From: Marinococcus halotolerans DSM 16375 | Lineage (GTDB): Bacteria; Bacillota; Bacilli; Bacillales; Marinococcaceae | NCBI RefSeq assembly: GCF_000420725.1 | Contig: NZ_ATVM01000017.1 | Coordinates: forward strand, 1-58,806 | Reading direction: 5' to 3' | DNA: 58,806 nt | Shown here: in pieces, positions 40,160-49,531 of the stretch | Numbering within the stretch: position 1 is the stretch's first letter | Layout: each line of letters starts with the position of its first letter | Made by a program: the position numbers and the translations under genes | The notes under the pieces: generated by a model | The model's input: only the letters and a program-made list of their open reading frames with translations | Database searches by the model: none | Told to the model about the DNA's origin: nothing

Positions 40160-41209
40160 ATGAGCAGACAAGAACAAATGCAATTGAAAAAAAGTGCTGC
40201 CCCTTACGCACATTCTGACCATAAAGCAAGTATTATTCAGCTGTGCAACTCCATTCTTCCTTTATTAGCCCTATGGGCGCTTGCGTACGCAGCATATTTC
40301 ATTTCTCCTTTTATCACTGTTGCCCTCGCCATTATCGCCGGAGGCTTTGTTGTCCGTACGTTTATTATCTTTCACGACTGCACGCACGGTTCATTTTTCA
40401 AAAGCAGCAAAGCGAATGACCGTATTGGCACGTTAACTGGGATCATTACTCACTTCTCCTATGCAAAATGGAAAAGAAGCCATATGATGCACCACTCCAC
40501 CAGCGGCAACCTCGACAAACGGGGCACCGGGGACGTCTGGGTCATGACTGTCGAGGAATACCAAAACGCCAGCAAATGGCTCCGACTCAGCTACCGCCTG
40601 TACCGCAACCCGTTCGTACTTTTCTTTTTAGGCCCATTTTACCTGTTTCTTGTTGAGAACCGCTTCAACCGTAAAGGTGCCAAACGAAAAGAACGCCTGA
40701 ACACGTATTTCACGAACATTTCTATTGTAGTTATTTACGCTTTATTAATCTGGCTTGTCGGCTGGGCTGCCTTTTTCACCATTCAGATTCCTATGCTTTT
40801 CACAGCAGGGTTTCTCGGCATCTGGTTATTTTATGTCCAACACACGTTTGAAGACTCCTACTTTGAAAACGAGGACAAATGGGACTTTGTAAAAGCTGCA
40901 GTAGACGGCAGCTCCTACTACGAGCTTCCAAAAGTACTTCAGTGGATTACCGGCAATATCGGCTATCATCACGTGCATCACCTTAGCCCACGTGTACCGA
41001 ACTATAACTTGGCAAAAACCCACGAAAACATTGAACCGTTGCAGCAGGCTACAAAGATTACTCTTGGTACAAGCCTCACATCCATTAAGTTTCGTTTGTA
41101 CGATGAAACAAACAAAACGTTTGTCAGCTTTAAGGAAGCAAACATCCGAAGCAAAAGACAGGCAGAGGTTTCTAGAACCTCTTCAGTACCGGCTGATAAA
41201 AAATCTTAA
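40160..41209 (+). CDS. des: Membrane fatty acid desaturase
   Basis: 349 aa. Three His boxes: HDCTH (72-76), HMMHH (108-112) and HHVHH (270-274), the di-iron ligands of acyl-lipid desaturases. Four main helices surround them. Homologous Des of Bacillus introduces a cis double bond at position 5 of membrane phospholipid acyl chains to keep fluidity at low temperature. The regulator genes desK and desR follow at once, the same order as in Bacillus subtilis. A hairpin separates des from desK. Confidence 0.93.
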   Translation: MSRQEQMQLKKSAAPYAHSDHKASIIQLCNSILPLLALWALAYAAYFISPFITVALAIIAGGFVVRTFIIFHDCTHGSFFKSSKANDRIGTLTGIITHFSYAKWKRSHMMHHSTSGNLDKRGTGDVWVMTVEEYQNASKWLRLSYRLYRNPFVLFFLGPFYLFLVENRFNRKGAKRKERLNTYFTNISIVVIYALLIWLVGWAAFFTIQIPMLFTAGFLGIWLFYVQHTFEDSYFENEDKWDFVKAAVDGSSYYELPKVLQWITGNIGYHHVHHLSPRVPNYNLAKTHENIEPLQQATKITLGTSLTSIKFRLYDETNKTFVSFKEANIRSKRQAEVSRTSSVPADKKS

Positions 41210-41210
41210 C

Positions 41211-41244
41211 AACAAACCCTTCTCTGTTACGGAGAGGGGTTTGT
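41211..41244 (+). terminator. Partial terminator between des and desK
   Basis: AACAAACCC/GGGTTTGTT arms with inner TCTC/GAGA pairing; weak TATACTT tail. It could reduce desKR expression relative to des. Confidence 0.6.
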
Positions 41245-41293
41245 TATACTTAATATAAAGAAACGTTATGCCTCATGAAAAAGGAGCCCGTTT

Positions 41294-42415
41294 ATGCAGA
41301 ACTGGTTCGATATATTCCCAAAAAGCACAGGCCTCAGCTTATACGCATGGATTATTTTCTGTTTGCTGCCCTTTTATTTTATTATCCGCTCTGCTACGTA
41401 TTTTGAAATCGCCCTCGGCGTCTTTATGATTCTGCTGTTTTTTACCACCTACCGGTTATCCTTCATTAAAAAGGGCTGGACGGTTTATTTATCTGTGAGC
41501 ATTGAAATGCTGATCAGTATCGGAATGACCCTTTATTTTGGTTATGTTTATTTTTCCCTGTTTTTAGCATTCTTTATTGGTAATATCCAGCATAAGGCAG
41601 GCTTCCTTACCCTGTACATTCTTCACCTTATTACTACTCTGGCCGCTGTTATCATCGGCTTTTACGTTCAAAATGAGCTGTTTATGATGCAGCTTCCCTT
41701 TATTGCCATCAGCGTCCTCGGGGTTATTCTTCTTCCTTTTAACATCTACAACCGAAACAAACGCGAAAAGCTTGAAACCGAGCTGCATGAGGCGAATCAA
41801 CGCATCTCCCAGCTTGTCGTCCTTGAAGAACGGCAGCGTATTGCCAGAGATCTGCACGATACCCTTGGCCAGAAGCTTTCATTGATTGGTTTGAAAAGTG
41901 AACTTGCCGGAAAATTAATAGATACAAAACCCGAACGGACCCAGGCAGAATTAACTGACATTCACCAAACCGCCCGCACCGCACTAAAAGAAGTTCGTGA
42001 GCTTGTATCCGATATGAAAGGCGCCAAGTTGAGCGACGAGCTTCTGCGTGTGGAAGAAATCCTTCAGGCTGCAGGTATTACTCTTCATGTAAAAGGGAGC
42101 GCCAGCTTTCACGAAGCACCCCCTCTCATCGAAAACGTGCTCAGCATGTGCTTAAAGGAAGCTGTGACCAATGTTGTCAAACACAGCGAAGCAGCAAACT
42201 GTTATATTACGATCGATCAATCCACAACGAGTCTTTCCCTTACAGTCGAAGACGATGGCAAGGGCATGTCCTCTGAGCAGAAATCCTGGTCCGAAAGCGG
42301 CCTTCAGGGCATTAAAGAACGCCTCGGCTTCATCAACGGCCAGTTTAACTACCATTCTTCCGAAGGTACAAAGCTTGCTATTCAAGTACCTTTGGTCGTT
42401 CAGCAAATTAAATAA
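41294..42415 (+). CDS. desK: Membrane fluidity sensor histidine kinase DesK
   Basis: 373 aa. Five hydrophobic helices in the first ~150 residues sense membrane thickness. The dimerisation/phospho-acceptor helix QRIARDLHDTLGQKLSLIGLKSELAGKL places the active His at residue 188, the same number as in Bacillus subtilis DesK. The HisKA_3-type ATPase domain follows (KEAVTNVVKHSEAANC N box; VEDDGKGM G1 box; SGLQGIKERL G2 box). It phosphorylates or dephosphorylates DesR, encoded 17 bp downstream. Confidence 0.94.
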   Translation: MQNWFDIFPKSTGLSLYAWIIFCLLPFYFIIRSATYFEIALGVFMILLFFTTYRLSFIKKGWTVYLSVSIEMLISIGMTLYFGYVYFSLFLAFFIGNIQHKAGFLTLYILHLITTLAAVIIGFYVQNELFMMQLPFIAISVLGVILLPFNIYNRNKREKLETELHEANQRISQLVVLEERQRIARDLHDTLGQKLSLIGLKSELAGKLIDTKPERTQAELTDIHQTARTALKEVRELVSDMKGAKLSDELLRVEEILQAAGITLHVKGSASFHEAPPLIENVLSMCLKEAVTNVVKHSEAANCYITIDQSTTSLSLTVEDDGKGMSSEQKSWSESGLQGIKERLGFINGQFNYHSSEGTKLAIQVPLVVQQIK

Positions 42416-42432
42416 AGGAGAGGCCGCCAGCT

Positions 42433-43026
42433 ATGATAAGAATAGTGATCGTGGAGGATCAGCAGATGCTTTTAGGAGCGCTTGGTTCTCTTCTTGATTT
42501 AGAAGACGATATGGAAGTAGTCGGTAAAGCGGAAAACGGAGAGGAGGCTTTGGCCCTCATTGAACAGAAGCAGCCGGATATATGCATTATGGACATTGAA
42601 ATGCCGGTGAAAAGTGGATTAGAAGCTGCTGAGGAATTAAAGGAAAGTACATGCAAAATCATTATCCTCACCACATTCGCCCGCACCGGTTATTTTGAAC
42701 GGGCCCGAAAAGCAGGAATCAGCGGCTATCTTCTGAAGGACAGCCCGAGCGAAGAGCTCGCCCAGTCTATCCGTATCATTATGAGTGGCAGAAAGGTCTA
42801 CTCCCCTGATTTAGTGGATCTGGCTTACAACACAGCTGCCACACTCACTAAACGCGAAGAAGAAGTACTTGCGCTAATCGCAGAGGGAAAAAGCACTACA
42901 GCTATTGCCCGGCAGCTCTCTCTTACCAACGGTACCGTAAGAAATTATATTTCGGTTATTTTTGATAAGCTTGAAGTAAGCAACAGGGTGGAAGCCGTCA
43001 CTAAATTTCAGGAATTAAAGCATTAA
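42433..43026 (+). CDS. desR: Response regulator DesR
   Basis: 197 aa, NarL/LuxR type. Receiver domain with acidic pocket (VEDQQM) and phospho-Asp54 in CIMDIEMP; C-terminal helix-turn-helix LTKREEEVLALIAEGKSTTAIARQLSLTNGTVRNYISVIFDKLEVSNRVEA (about 140-190). It activates des when membrane fluidity falls. Partner of DesK; a palindrome upstream of des is the likely target. Confidence 0.94.
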   Translation: MIRIVIVEDQQMLLGALGSLLDLEDDMEVVGKAENGEEALALIEQKQPDICIMDIEMPVKSGLEAAEELKESTCKIIILTTFARTGYFERARKAGISGYLLKDSPSEELAQSIRIIMSGRKVYSPDLVDLAYNTAATLTKREEEVLALIAEGKSTTAIARQLSLTNGTVRNYISVIFDKLEVSNRVEAVTKFQELKH

Positions 43027-43125
43027 TACCAGCCTGCTGCCCCGACTTGCATATGCAGCAGGCTTCTGCTATACTATTCATATACCATATACATGTATGG
43101 GTATAAAAATGAAAGGGGAATTCAC

Positions 43126-43338
43126 ATGATCGCAACGCTTCCTCGCATTAACGAACTGGCGAGAAAAAAGGCAAATCAGGGACTGAGTGCACAAGAGCAG
43201 TTGGAGCAAAAACAGCTTCGTGAAGAGTACCTTCAAATGATCCGCGGATCAATGGAAGAGACACTGCTTACCACCACCGTGCAGGATCCGGAAGGTAACG
43301 ATGTAACACCGGAAAAATTAAAAAACATTCAATCCTAA
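43126..43338 (+). CDS. DUF896 (UPF0291, YnzC-like) protein
   Basis: 70 aa from MIATLPRINELARKKANQGLSAQEQLEQKQLREEYLQMIRGSMEETLL; AAAGGGG lies 5 nt upstream. The two-helix hairpin with INELA-KK and EQ-LR-EYL-x-IR-S blocks is diagnostic of the family. Function is unknown; a Bacillus member is SOS-induced in an operon with dinR-linked genes. It stands alone here with its own terminator. Confidence 0.92.
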   Translation: MIATLPRINELARKKANQGLSAQEQLEQKQLREEYLQMIRGSMEETLLTTTVQDPEGNDVTPEKLKNIQS

Positions 43339-43353
43339 AATGCTTTGCTATAC

Positions 43354-43395
43354 AAAGCCGGTACGCTGCCAACACAGCGTACCGGCTTTATTTTA
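43354..43395. terminator. Bidirectional terminator
   Basis: AAAGCCGGTACGCTG/CAGCGTACCGGCTTT hairpin (15 bp, perfect) followed by TTTATTTT; serves the DUF896 gene and the converging MFS gene. Confidence 0.9.
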
Positions 43396-44595
43396 TTCTT
43401 TTTGCGGGCGTTCACTGAGCGTGCTGAAAGCCGTCAGTCCAAATACGGTCGTAATAAACATAATAGCTCCCATCGGCACGGCTGTCGTTTCATCAATCCC
43501 CGCAAGCGGTGAAACAATAGAACCGATCAAGAGTGGCAGCATGCCGAGAAGGGCACTTGCACTCCCCGCCCGGTGCCCCTGTTTAGCAATCGCCAGCGTA
43601 AATGAACTTGTCAGCACCATCCCCATCGCTGTCATGTAAATAAATATAGGTATAACCAGAAGCGCGAGCGGACCTTCAATAATTGTCATCGCGAGAAGAA
43701 AAGAACTCGCGCTGACCGCTGTGATCACTGCTGTGCGCAGCAGTTTTCGTTCAGCAATAATGCCGGCCAGCCGGCCGATTAAAAAGCTTCCGGTAATAAT
43801 GGCAAGGCCGTTAATGCCAAATAACACGCTGAACACCTGGGCAGAAACTCCGTAAATCTCCTGATACACAAACGGCGTACCGGAAACGTAGGCGAAGCTG
43901 CCCCCGTGGACGAAGCCAAGCGTTAACGCATACCCGATAAAAGAACGATCCCTCCACAAATCACCAATGGTGCGGATCGTATATTTAAGTGAGCTCGGCG
44001 TTCTTTTCTCCTCCGGAAGAGTCTCTTCAAGCCGAAAACCAATTGTAACTACGATGGCAAGACCTACGACCGCGAGAAACAGGAAAATCGTTGACCACTC
44101 TGAAAATGGCAGGAGTAAAATGGCGCCCCCAATCATTGGAGCGGCCATAGGCGCAATAGCGTTAATGACCATCAGCAATGAAAAGAACTGGGTCAGTTCC
44201 TTTCCACTGAAAATGTCTCTTACCACCGCCCTTGAAACGACAATGCCGGCAGAAGCAGTTAAGCCCTGCAGCAGCCTCGCAGCAATCAATATGTATATAT
44301 TCGGTGCAATCGCACAAATAAACGAAGCAGCCGCAAATAGCGTAATAGAAATGAGCAGCGGCTTTCTTCTACCCTTTGCATCACTAATCGGGCCGACGAT
44401 CACCTGACCGACTGCAAGACCCACAAGACAGGCAGTTAAACTAAGCTGCACCATAGAAGCCCGGGCATTCAAATCTGAAGCTATCCCCGGGAAGCTTGGC
44501 AGGTACATATCAATATTGAGCGGCCCGAGGATCGCAAGCATACTAAGAATCAGCGCCAGGCCGATCCGCTCTTTTCCTTTAGGATTTTGAATCAT
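43393..44595 (-). CDS. Bcr/CflA family drug-type exporter (MFS)
   Basis: About 400 aa from MIQNPKGKERIGLALILSML; AAAGGTG lies about 11 nt upstream and the sequence before this Met is not protein-like. Twelve helices. Family motifs: PLNIDMYLPSFPGIASDL near the N-terminus, GQVIVGPISDAKGRRKPLL (MFS motif A, about residues 60-80), and RALVQGLTASAGIVVSRAVVRDIF-like segment (about 100-125). Family members export bicyclomycin, chloramphenicol, sulfonamides or cysteine. Substrate here unknown. Confidence 0.9.
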   Translation of the reverse strand: MIQNPKGKERIGLALILSMLAILGPLNIDMYLPSFPGIASDLNARASMVQLSLTACLVGLAVGQVIVGPISDAKGRRKPLLISITLFAAASFICAIAPNIYILIAARLLQGLTASAGIVVSRAVVRDIFSGKELTQFFSLLMVINAIAPMAAPMIGGAILLLPFSEWSTIFLFLAVVGLAIVVTIGFRLEETLPEEKRTPSSLKYTIRTIGDLWRDRSFIGYALTLGFVHGGSFAYVSGTPFVYQEIYGVSAQVFSVLFGINGLAIITGSFLIGRLAGIIAERKLLRTAVITAVSASSFLLAMTIIEGPLALLVIPIFIYMTAMGMVLTSSFTLAIAKQGHRAGSASALLGMLPLLIGSIVSPLAGIDETTAVPMGAIMFITTVFGLTAFSTLSERPQKE

Positions 44596-44754
44596 ATAGA
44601 AGGAACACCTTTCTGCTTGAATTAGACCATGCATACGCATACAATTTCACAGTTTCTGTATACGTTAGTTATTCTATCCCGTTTCCGCTCCCGTGTATAC
44701 CTCATTTCGCTATAAGCCCTCAGGTCTCGGTATAAGATCTGGTTATTCCTGCTT

Positions 44755-45135
44755 TTACTCCATAACAGATATTCCAACGGGAAACACTACGCCTAATACT
44801 AACGTGAACACAATCATAAAATACGTTAGAAAAGCGAACCTGGGACGGTGTTCACTGCCAATAATATGATTGAGATGAATTTCCATAAAAATAAGGGTTA
44901 ACAGTCCTGCAGCGGCTTTTAAAAATATAGCTGGAAAATCCGGAGTCAGGCCTATTAATAATCCACCTGAAATCATTCCTGGTAAATACGCCCCCCGGAG
45001 CGTGTAATGAGCACCCATACCAATCCTGTTTTTTCCTTTCTGGTAGAAAATATTTGCAGAAACGAACAGTATCAGCAGGAGGACTATCATTGAAAGGTGT
45101 GCCGTAACAAGGAATTGCACTATTTGCGGGGTCAT
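44755..45135 (-). CDS. YisL-like (DUF1516) membrane protein
   Basis: 126 aa, four hydrophobic helices. Parts such as AHLSMIVLLLILFVSANIFY, GAHYTLRGAYLPGMISG, LLTLIFMEIHL and LVLGVVFPVGI follow the pattern of DUF1516 proteins (H-x-W/S, MxLRxxY, GxxxIGxMExxL, GxxLPIG). Function unknown. It is divergent from malate synthase, with the operator palindrome between them. Confidence 0.6.
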   Translation of the reverse strand: MTPQIVQFLVTAHLSMIVLLLILFVSANIFYQKGKNRIGMGAHYTLRGAYLPGMISGGLLIGLTPDFPAIFLKAAAGLLTLIFMEIHLNHIIGSEHRPRFAFLTYFMIVFTLVLGVVFPVGISVME

Positions 45136-45217
45136 TTTCTCTTCCTTTCTTAACTTTAATTCACAATGCTTTCACTATACTAAAAAAAATTTCGTTTGGC
45201 GAAGTTTTGTAATTTTA

Positions 45218-45250
45218 TATAACAGTATTGATATTTGCAATACTGTTATA
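45218..45250 (+). promoter_or_regulatory. Operator palindrome upstream of glcB
   Basis: Perfect inverted repeat with 13-bp arms (TATAACAGTATTG and CAATACTGTTATA) and a 7-bp spacer. It overlaps TATAAT (45247-45252) and a TTGGCG(45196)-16-TATAAC(45218) candidate promoter. The AACAGT-N15-ACTGTT core recurs upstream of aceA with the same spacing. Confidence 0.75.
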
Positions 45251-45313
45251 ATACAATGGTATTATATCCTGGGAGCAGCTTTTTCAGTTCCCTTACTTTG
45301 AAGGAGGAATAGT

Positions 45314-47494
45314 ATGACCACGTATCAATCGGCAGGCAGCCTGCATGTACACCCTTCTTTATATCAATTTATTAACGAAGAAGTCCTCCCCGGATCCGGC
45401 CTGGAACAAAAACAGTTTTGGCAGGATTTCGGCCAGATTGTTCATGATTTGGCCCCTGAGAACGAAGTCCTTCTGCAAACGAGAGATAATCTGCAGAACC
45501 AGATTCACGAATGGCATCAGGCTCATTCCCGGTGGGACCTGGATCAGTACCGGACGTTTCTCGAAAGCATTGGCTATCTCGAGCCCGGGCCGGACGATTT
45601 TCAAATCGCCACCGAACACACGGACGAAGAGATCTCCATGCAGTCCGGGCCACAGCTTGTCGTTCCCATCAGTAACGAACGCTTTGCCATTAACGCAGCT
45701 AATGCCCGGTGGGGAAGCCTTTACGATTCTTTGTATGGAAGCGATATCATCAATGAAGCGGGCGGAGCGGAGCAAAAGCAATCCTACAATCCTGTACGCG
45801 GGGAAAAGGTCGTTGCTTACGCAAAGCAATTTTTAGACGAATACTTCCCGCTTCACAGCCGTTCCCATAAGGATGCGGTCAGCTACTCTATTGAAAACGG
45901 GAGTCTTGAAATATCCTTTCAGGACGGCAGTAAGGATCAGCTGCAGCATCCTGAACAATTTACAGGTTACCAGGGTGCAAGCGCTCAGCCGGTAGCTGTT
46001 CTTTTAAAGCATCACCGTCTGCATATCGAAATCCAAATTGACTACGGTCACCCGATTGGCAAAACCGACCCCGCCGGAGTAAAAGATATACTGGTCGAGT
46101 CTGCGCTTACGACTATTATGGACTGCGAGGATTCTGTAGCCGCTGTAGATGCTGAAGATAAAACACTGGTTTACCGAAACTGGCTCGGGCTCATTAAAGG
46201 AGATATCAGCGCCCAGTTTCAAAAAGGTGATAAAACAGTGACACGCATTATGAATCCGGACCGCAGCTATACCTCTCCTGAAGGTGAAGAATTTACTCTG
46301 TCAGGCCGCTCTCTGATGCTCAACCGCAACGTTGGTCATTTAATGACCACCGATGCCATATTGAATGAAAAGGAAGAAGAAATTCCTGAAGGTATCATGG
46401 ACGGCGTCGTTACGAGCCTGATTGCCAAGCACGATCTGCTTGGGAACGGAAAATACAGAAACTCCCGCGAAGGGTCTATCTATATTGTAAAACCGAAAAT
46501 GCACGGTTCTAGAGAAGCAGCCTTTGCAAACAAACTGTTTGACCGTATTGAAGACATGCTCCACCTCGAACGCCACACCTTGAAAATAGGCGTTATGGAC
46601 GAGGAACGAAGAACAACGATTAATCTGAAAGCATGCATCAAGGAAGTAAAAGACCGGGTAATGTTCATTAATACTGGCTTTCTGGACCGGACCGGAGATG
46701 AAATCCATACCTCCATGGAGGCAGGACCGATGATCCGCAAAGGTGAAATGAAAACCTCTGAGTGGCTCGGAAGCTACGAAAAATCAAACGTACAGACCGG
46801 TCTTGCCGCCGGCTTCGAACAGCGCGCCCAGATTGGTAAAGGCATGTGGCCAATGCCCGAACAGCTGGCAGCCATGATGGATCAGAAAGACGGGCAGTTA
46901 AAAGCTGGGGCGTCCACCGCCTGGGTACCGTCTCCAACGGCGGCCACGCTGCATGCTCTTCATTATCACCAGGTAGATGTGCCGGAGGTCCAAAAAGATT
47001 TAAAGCAGTTATCTGAATCTCATCTTGATTCTATTTTAATTATACCCACAGCCGCTGATGCTGACTGGTCATCCGCCGAGGTGCAGGAGGAGCTCGATAA
47101 TAACGCTCAGGGCATTCTTGGATATGTTGTACGCTGGGTCGAGCTTGGCATCGGCTGCTCTAAAGTGCCGGATATCAACAACGTTGCACTTATGGAAGAC
47201 CGGGCAACGCTTCGCATCTCGAGCCAGCACATTGCCAACTGGCTTCATCATCACATTTGCTCCAGACAGCAGGTGATGGAAACATTCAAACGAATGGCCG
47301 CTGTTGTAGATGAACAAAACGCCCACGACCCCGAATATCGTCCGATGGGTCCGGATTTTGACCAGTCAACCGCCTTTCAGGCCGCCTGCGATTTAGTATT
47401 CCAGGGGTACAACCAGCCAAACGGCTACACTGAGCCTATTTTGCACAGACGCCGCAGAGAAGCTAAGGATCGTTTAAAAGCAGAAGCCAAATAG
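45314..47494 (+). CDS. glcB: Malate synthase G
   Basis: 726 aa, the G-isoform length. Key segments: [15 protein letters not shown] (acetyl-CoA and glyoxylate site), [14 protein letters not shown] (the inserted loop typical of the G form), [38 protein letters not shown] (catalytic Arg, Glu), [18 protein letters not shown] and ARWELG-equivalent [40 protein letters not shown] with the catalytic Asp. It condenses acetyl-CoA with glyoxylate to malate. GAAGGAGG site. It converges with aceA, so both glyoxylate-shunt enzymes are adjacent. Confidence 0.96.
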   Translation: MTTYQSAGSLHVHPSLYQFINEEVLPGSGLEQKQFWQDFGQIVHDLAPENEVLLQTRDNLQNQIHEWHQAHSRWDLDQYRTFLESIGYLEPGPDDFQIATEHTDEEISMQSGPQLVVPISNERFAINAANARWGSLYDSLYGSDIINEAGGAEQKQSYNPVRGEKVVAYAKQFLDEYFPLHSRSHKDAVSYSIENGSLEISFQDGSKDQLQHPEQFTGYQGASAQPVAVLLKHHRLHIEIQIDYGHPIGKTDPAGVKDILVESALTTIMDCEDSVAAVDAEDKTLVYRNWLGLIKGDISAQFQKGDKTVTRIMNPDRSYTSPEGEEFTLSGRSLMLNRNVGHLMTTDAILNEKEEEIPEGIMDGVVTSLIAKHDLLGNGKYRNSREGSIYIVKPKMHGSREAAFANKLFDRIEDMLHLERHTLKIGVMDEERRTTINLKACIKEVKDRVMFINTGFLDRTGDEIHTSMEAGPMIRKGEMKTSEWLGSYEKSNVQTGLAAGFEQRAQIGKGMWPMPEQLAAMMDQKDGQLKAGASTAWVPSPTAATLHALHYHQVDVPEVQKDLKQLSESHLDSILIIPTAADADWSSAEVQEELDNNAQGILGYVVRWVELGIGCSKVPDINNVALMEDRATLRISSQHIANWLHHHICSRQQVMETFKRMAAVVDEQNAHDPEYRPMGPDFDQSTAFQAACDLVFQGYNQPNGYTEPILHRRRREAKDRLKAEAK

Positions 47495-47506
47495 CCTCCT
47501 TTCTCC

Positions 47507-47550
47507 ACCCTCAGGCTTTCCCTAGAGCGGAAAGCCTGAGGGTCTTTTTT
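47507..47550 (+). terminator. Terminator after glcB
   Basis: 15-bp perfect hairpin (ACCCTCAGGCTTTCC ... GGAAAGCCTGAGGGT) followed by CTTTTTT. Confidence 0.95.
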
Positions 47551-47591
47551 ATGCACCCGCATCCAGGCCGTTCTATTACATATGTATACAG

Positions 47592-47627
47592 AAAAAACCG
47601 GCGCCCTGCTTTAACGCGGGGAACCGG
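47592..47627 (-). terminator. Terminator after yhfH-like gene
   Basis: Minus-strand CCGG..CCCCGC ... GC.GGGC.CCGG hairpin followed by six T, 14 bp past the stop. Confidence 0.85.
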
Positions 47628-47641
47628 CCGTATCTTTTCTG

Positions 47642-47776
47642 CTATTCTTCGGTTTTGCTTAAGCAGTGATCGCACTGGATCATTGGTGTTTCCTGATGCT
47701 CTGTCATTTCGCTTCCGCAGTCGCTGCAAATCATTGTCCGCATTTCACTCTGATACTCCATCGTCGTTTCTCTCAT
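47642..47776 (-). CDS. yhfH: YhfH-like small zinc-ribbon protein
   Basis: 44 aa. Two CxxC pairs (CSDC and CDHC, about residues 18-21 and 34-37) form a zinc ribbon; C-terminus CLSKTEE matches YhfH family proteins. AAGGAGG lies 8 nt before the ATG. It is downstream of aceA by 29 bp on the same strand and shares its terminator, so it is probably co-transcribed with isocitrate lyase. Function unknown. Confidence 0.75.
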   Translation of the reverse strand: MRETTMEYQSEMRTMICSDCGSEMTEHQETPMIQCDHCLSKTEE

Positions 47777-47805
47777 TGGAAAAACCTCCTTATGATTTTA
47801 AATAT

Positions 47806-49089
47806 TTACCGGCTGAACTGACTTGATTCTGTAGAACCCTTCATCGCAGTTGTGGATGATTTTCCGCTCGAAATGGTAGTTGCTACCTGGTCGAAGTATC
47901 CTGTACCAACCTCCCGCTGGTGGCGCGTTGCTGTGTAGCCATGGTCTTCGTTGGCAAATTCCTTTTGCTGAAGCTCGGAATAAGCTCCCATGCCGCGTTC
48001 TTTATAGCCGCCAGCCAGTTCAAACATGCTGTTGTTAAGAGCGTGGAAGCCGGCCAGAGTAACAAACTGGAACTTGTATCCCATCTCGCCCAGCCGTTCC
48101 TGGAAGGTTTCAATTTCTTCGTCACTCAGCTTGGCTTTCCAGTTAAAGGAAGGTGAACAATTATAGGCAAGCATTTTCCCTGGGAATTTTTCGTGAATCG
48201 CATCTGCAAATTTCTGTGCTTCCTCAAGGTTTGGTTCAGAGGTTTCGCACCAGACAAGGTCTGCGTACGGTGCATAAGCAAGCCCTCTTGCAATCGCCTG
48301 GTCCAATCCGTTGTTTGTGCGGTAAAAGCCTTCCTCGGTCCGTTCATTGCTTCGAATAAACGAGTGATCATAGGCGTCAATATCACTAGTAAGCAGATCG
48401 GCCGCGTTTGCATCGGTTCTGGCAACGATAATTGTTGGCACTCCCATCACGTCTGCTGCAAGTCTTGCCGAAATGAGATTTTGAATAGCCGTGCTTGTCG
48501 GTATTAATACCTTTCCGCCAAGGTGACCGCATTTCTTTTCGGATGCAAGCTGGTCCTCAAAATGAACACCGGCGGCTCCTGCCTCGATCATCGATTTGGT
48601 TAATTCGAACACGTTCAGCCGTCCGCCAAATCCTGCTTCTCCGTCAGCTACGATTGGAGCAAAAAAGTTTTTTTCATCGTTTCCTTCGAGATGTTCAATC
48701 TGATCCGCCCGCTGCAGTGCCTGGTTGATACGCTGCACTACGTGCGGAACGCTGTTGGCGGGATATAAGCTCTGATCCGGATACATATGGCCGGAGAGGT
48801 TAGCATCAGCGGCCACCTGCCAGCCGCTTAAATAAATCGCTTTCAATCCTGCTTTCACCTGCTGCACGGCCTGATTTCCGGTAAGTGCCCCAAGCGCCCG
48901 TACGAACGGGTCCTCCTGCATTAAATTCCAAAGACGATTCGCCCCCATATCAGCGAGTGTATATTCTACCTTGATCGAACCACGAAGCTTCAACACATCC
49001 TCTGCTGAATACGGGCGGGTAATTCCTTTCCACCGCTCCTCGTTCTCCCAGGCTTCTTCCATTTGCTTTACATCTTCCTGACGAATCAT
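47806..49089 (-). CDS. aceA: Isocitrate lyase
   Basis: 427 aa. The catalytic signature [14 protein letters not shown] (about residues 189-202; active Cys in CGH) is intact; [13 protein letters not shown] holds metal-binding acids, and NCSPSFNWK plus [13 protein letters not shown] complete the active site. It cleaves isocitrate to glyoxylate and succinate, the first glyoxylate-shunt step, feeding malate synthase encoded by the converging gene. GGAGAGAG site. Its promoter region carries the same operator motif as glcB. Confidence 0.97.
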   Translation of the reverse strand: MIRQEDVKQMEEAWENEERWKGITRPYSAEDVLKLRGSIKVEYTLADMGANRLWNLMQEDPFVRALGALTGNQAVQQVKAGLKAIYLSGWQVAADANLSGHMYPDQSLYPANSVPHVVQRINQALQRADQIEHLEGNDEKNFFAPIVADGEAGFGGRLNVFELTKSMIEAGAAGVHFEDQLASEKKCGHLGGKVLIPTSTAIQNLISARLAADVMGVPTIIVARTDANAADLLTSDIDAYDHSFIRSNERTEEGFYRTNNGLDQAIARGLAYAPYADLVWCETSEPNLEEAQKFADAIHEKFPGKMLAYNCSPSFNWKAKLSDEEIETFQERLGEMGYKFQFVTLAGFHALNNSMFELAGGYKERGMGAYSELQQKEFANEDHGYTATRHQREVGTGYFDQVATTISSGKSSTTAMKGSTESSQFSR

Positions 49090-49178
49090 ATGTCTCTCTC
49101 CTTTTTCTTCAGATTAAACAAATTTGGAATGCAGCTGCGTTTTTCTGTTATAGTACAATTTGTTTTGTTGAGACTATA

Positions 49179-49215
49179 TTATAACAGTATTTATATTTCG
49201 TCAACTGTTTTATAA
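49179..49215 (-). promoter_or_regulatory. aceA promoter with shared operator
   Basis: TTATAACAGTA (49179-49189) and ACTGTTTTATAA (49204-49215) repeat the glcB motif AACAGT-N15-ACTGTT with identical spacing; TATAACAGTATT and ATATTT are shared base for base. On the minus strand TTGACG and TAATAT are 17 bp apart within it, so a bound protein would block the promoter. Confidence 0.72.
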
Positions 49216-49310
49216 TAATTTTTTGAAATTTTTATTTCCTTTTGTAATAGAGGTTCCGAACCCCCTGTTTGAATAGTTTTTCTCTTTTAAATGAAATATT
49301 CTTCAAATAT

Positions 49311-49330
49311 CTTCTGTATTAATACAGAAG
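49311..49330 (+). promoter_or_regulatory. 20-bp palindrome upstream of the BCCT gene
   Basis: CTTCTGTATT/AATACAGAAG, a perfect 20-bp palindrome 201 bp before the BCCT start; a likely repressor or activator site. Confidence 0.55.
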
Positions 49331-49342
49331 TGACGACTTTTT

Positions 49343-49400
49343 AAAAAGCTGCTTTCCACCTTCAAAGCCACGGCTTTCGTGAAACTTGCAGGCTTTTTTA
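49343..49400 (+). promoter_or_regulatory. Terminator-like leader before the BCCT gene
   Basis: AAAAAGC-TGC (49343-49352) pairs with GCAGGCTTTTTT (49388-49399), with an inner AAAGCC-AC-GGCTTT hairpin (49364-49377) and a T run. No upstream plus-strand gene needs ending here, so it may be a leader attenuator. The remainder to the GTG start shows no other clear structure. Confidence 0.45.
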
Positions 49401-49531
49401 TTGACGAAGCCAAACGGTTCTACTAAGATATGTTCTTTGTGTCCGGCTGCTGAAAATCGCTTCTCTCTGTCCCGGTGTTTCTCTGCCCGCATAAATTTTT
49501 ACTCCATATACAAAAGAAAGTAGGAATATTT

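Noticed and set aside
45847-47300. Long open frames on the opposite strand inside glcB and other genes
   Set aside because: They are shadows of strongly coding regions, lack ribosome binding sites and show no family features.
49421-49531. N-terminal extension of the BCCT protein from 49475
   Set aside because: No ribosome binding site and residues unlike BCCT N-termini; the GTG at 49532 has TAGGAA at proper distance.
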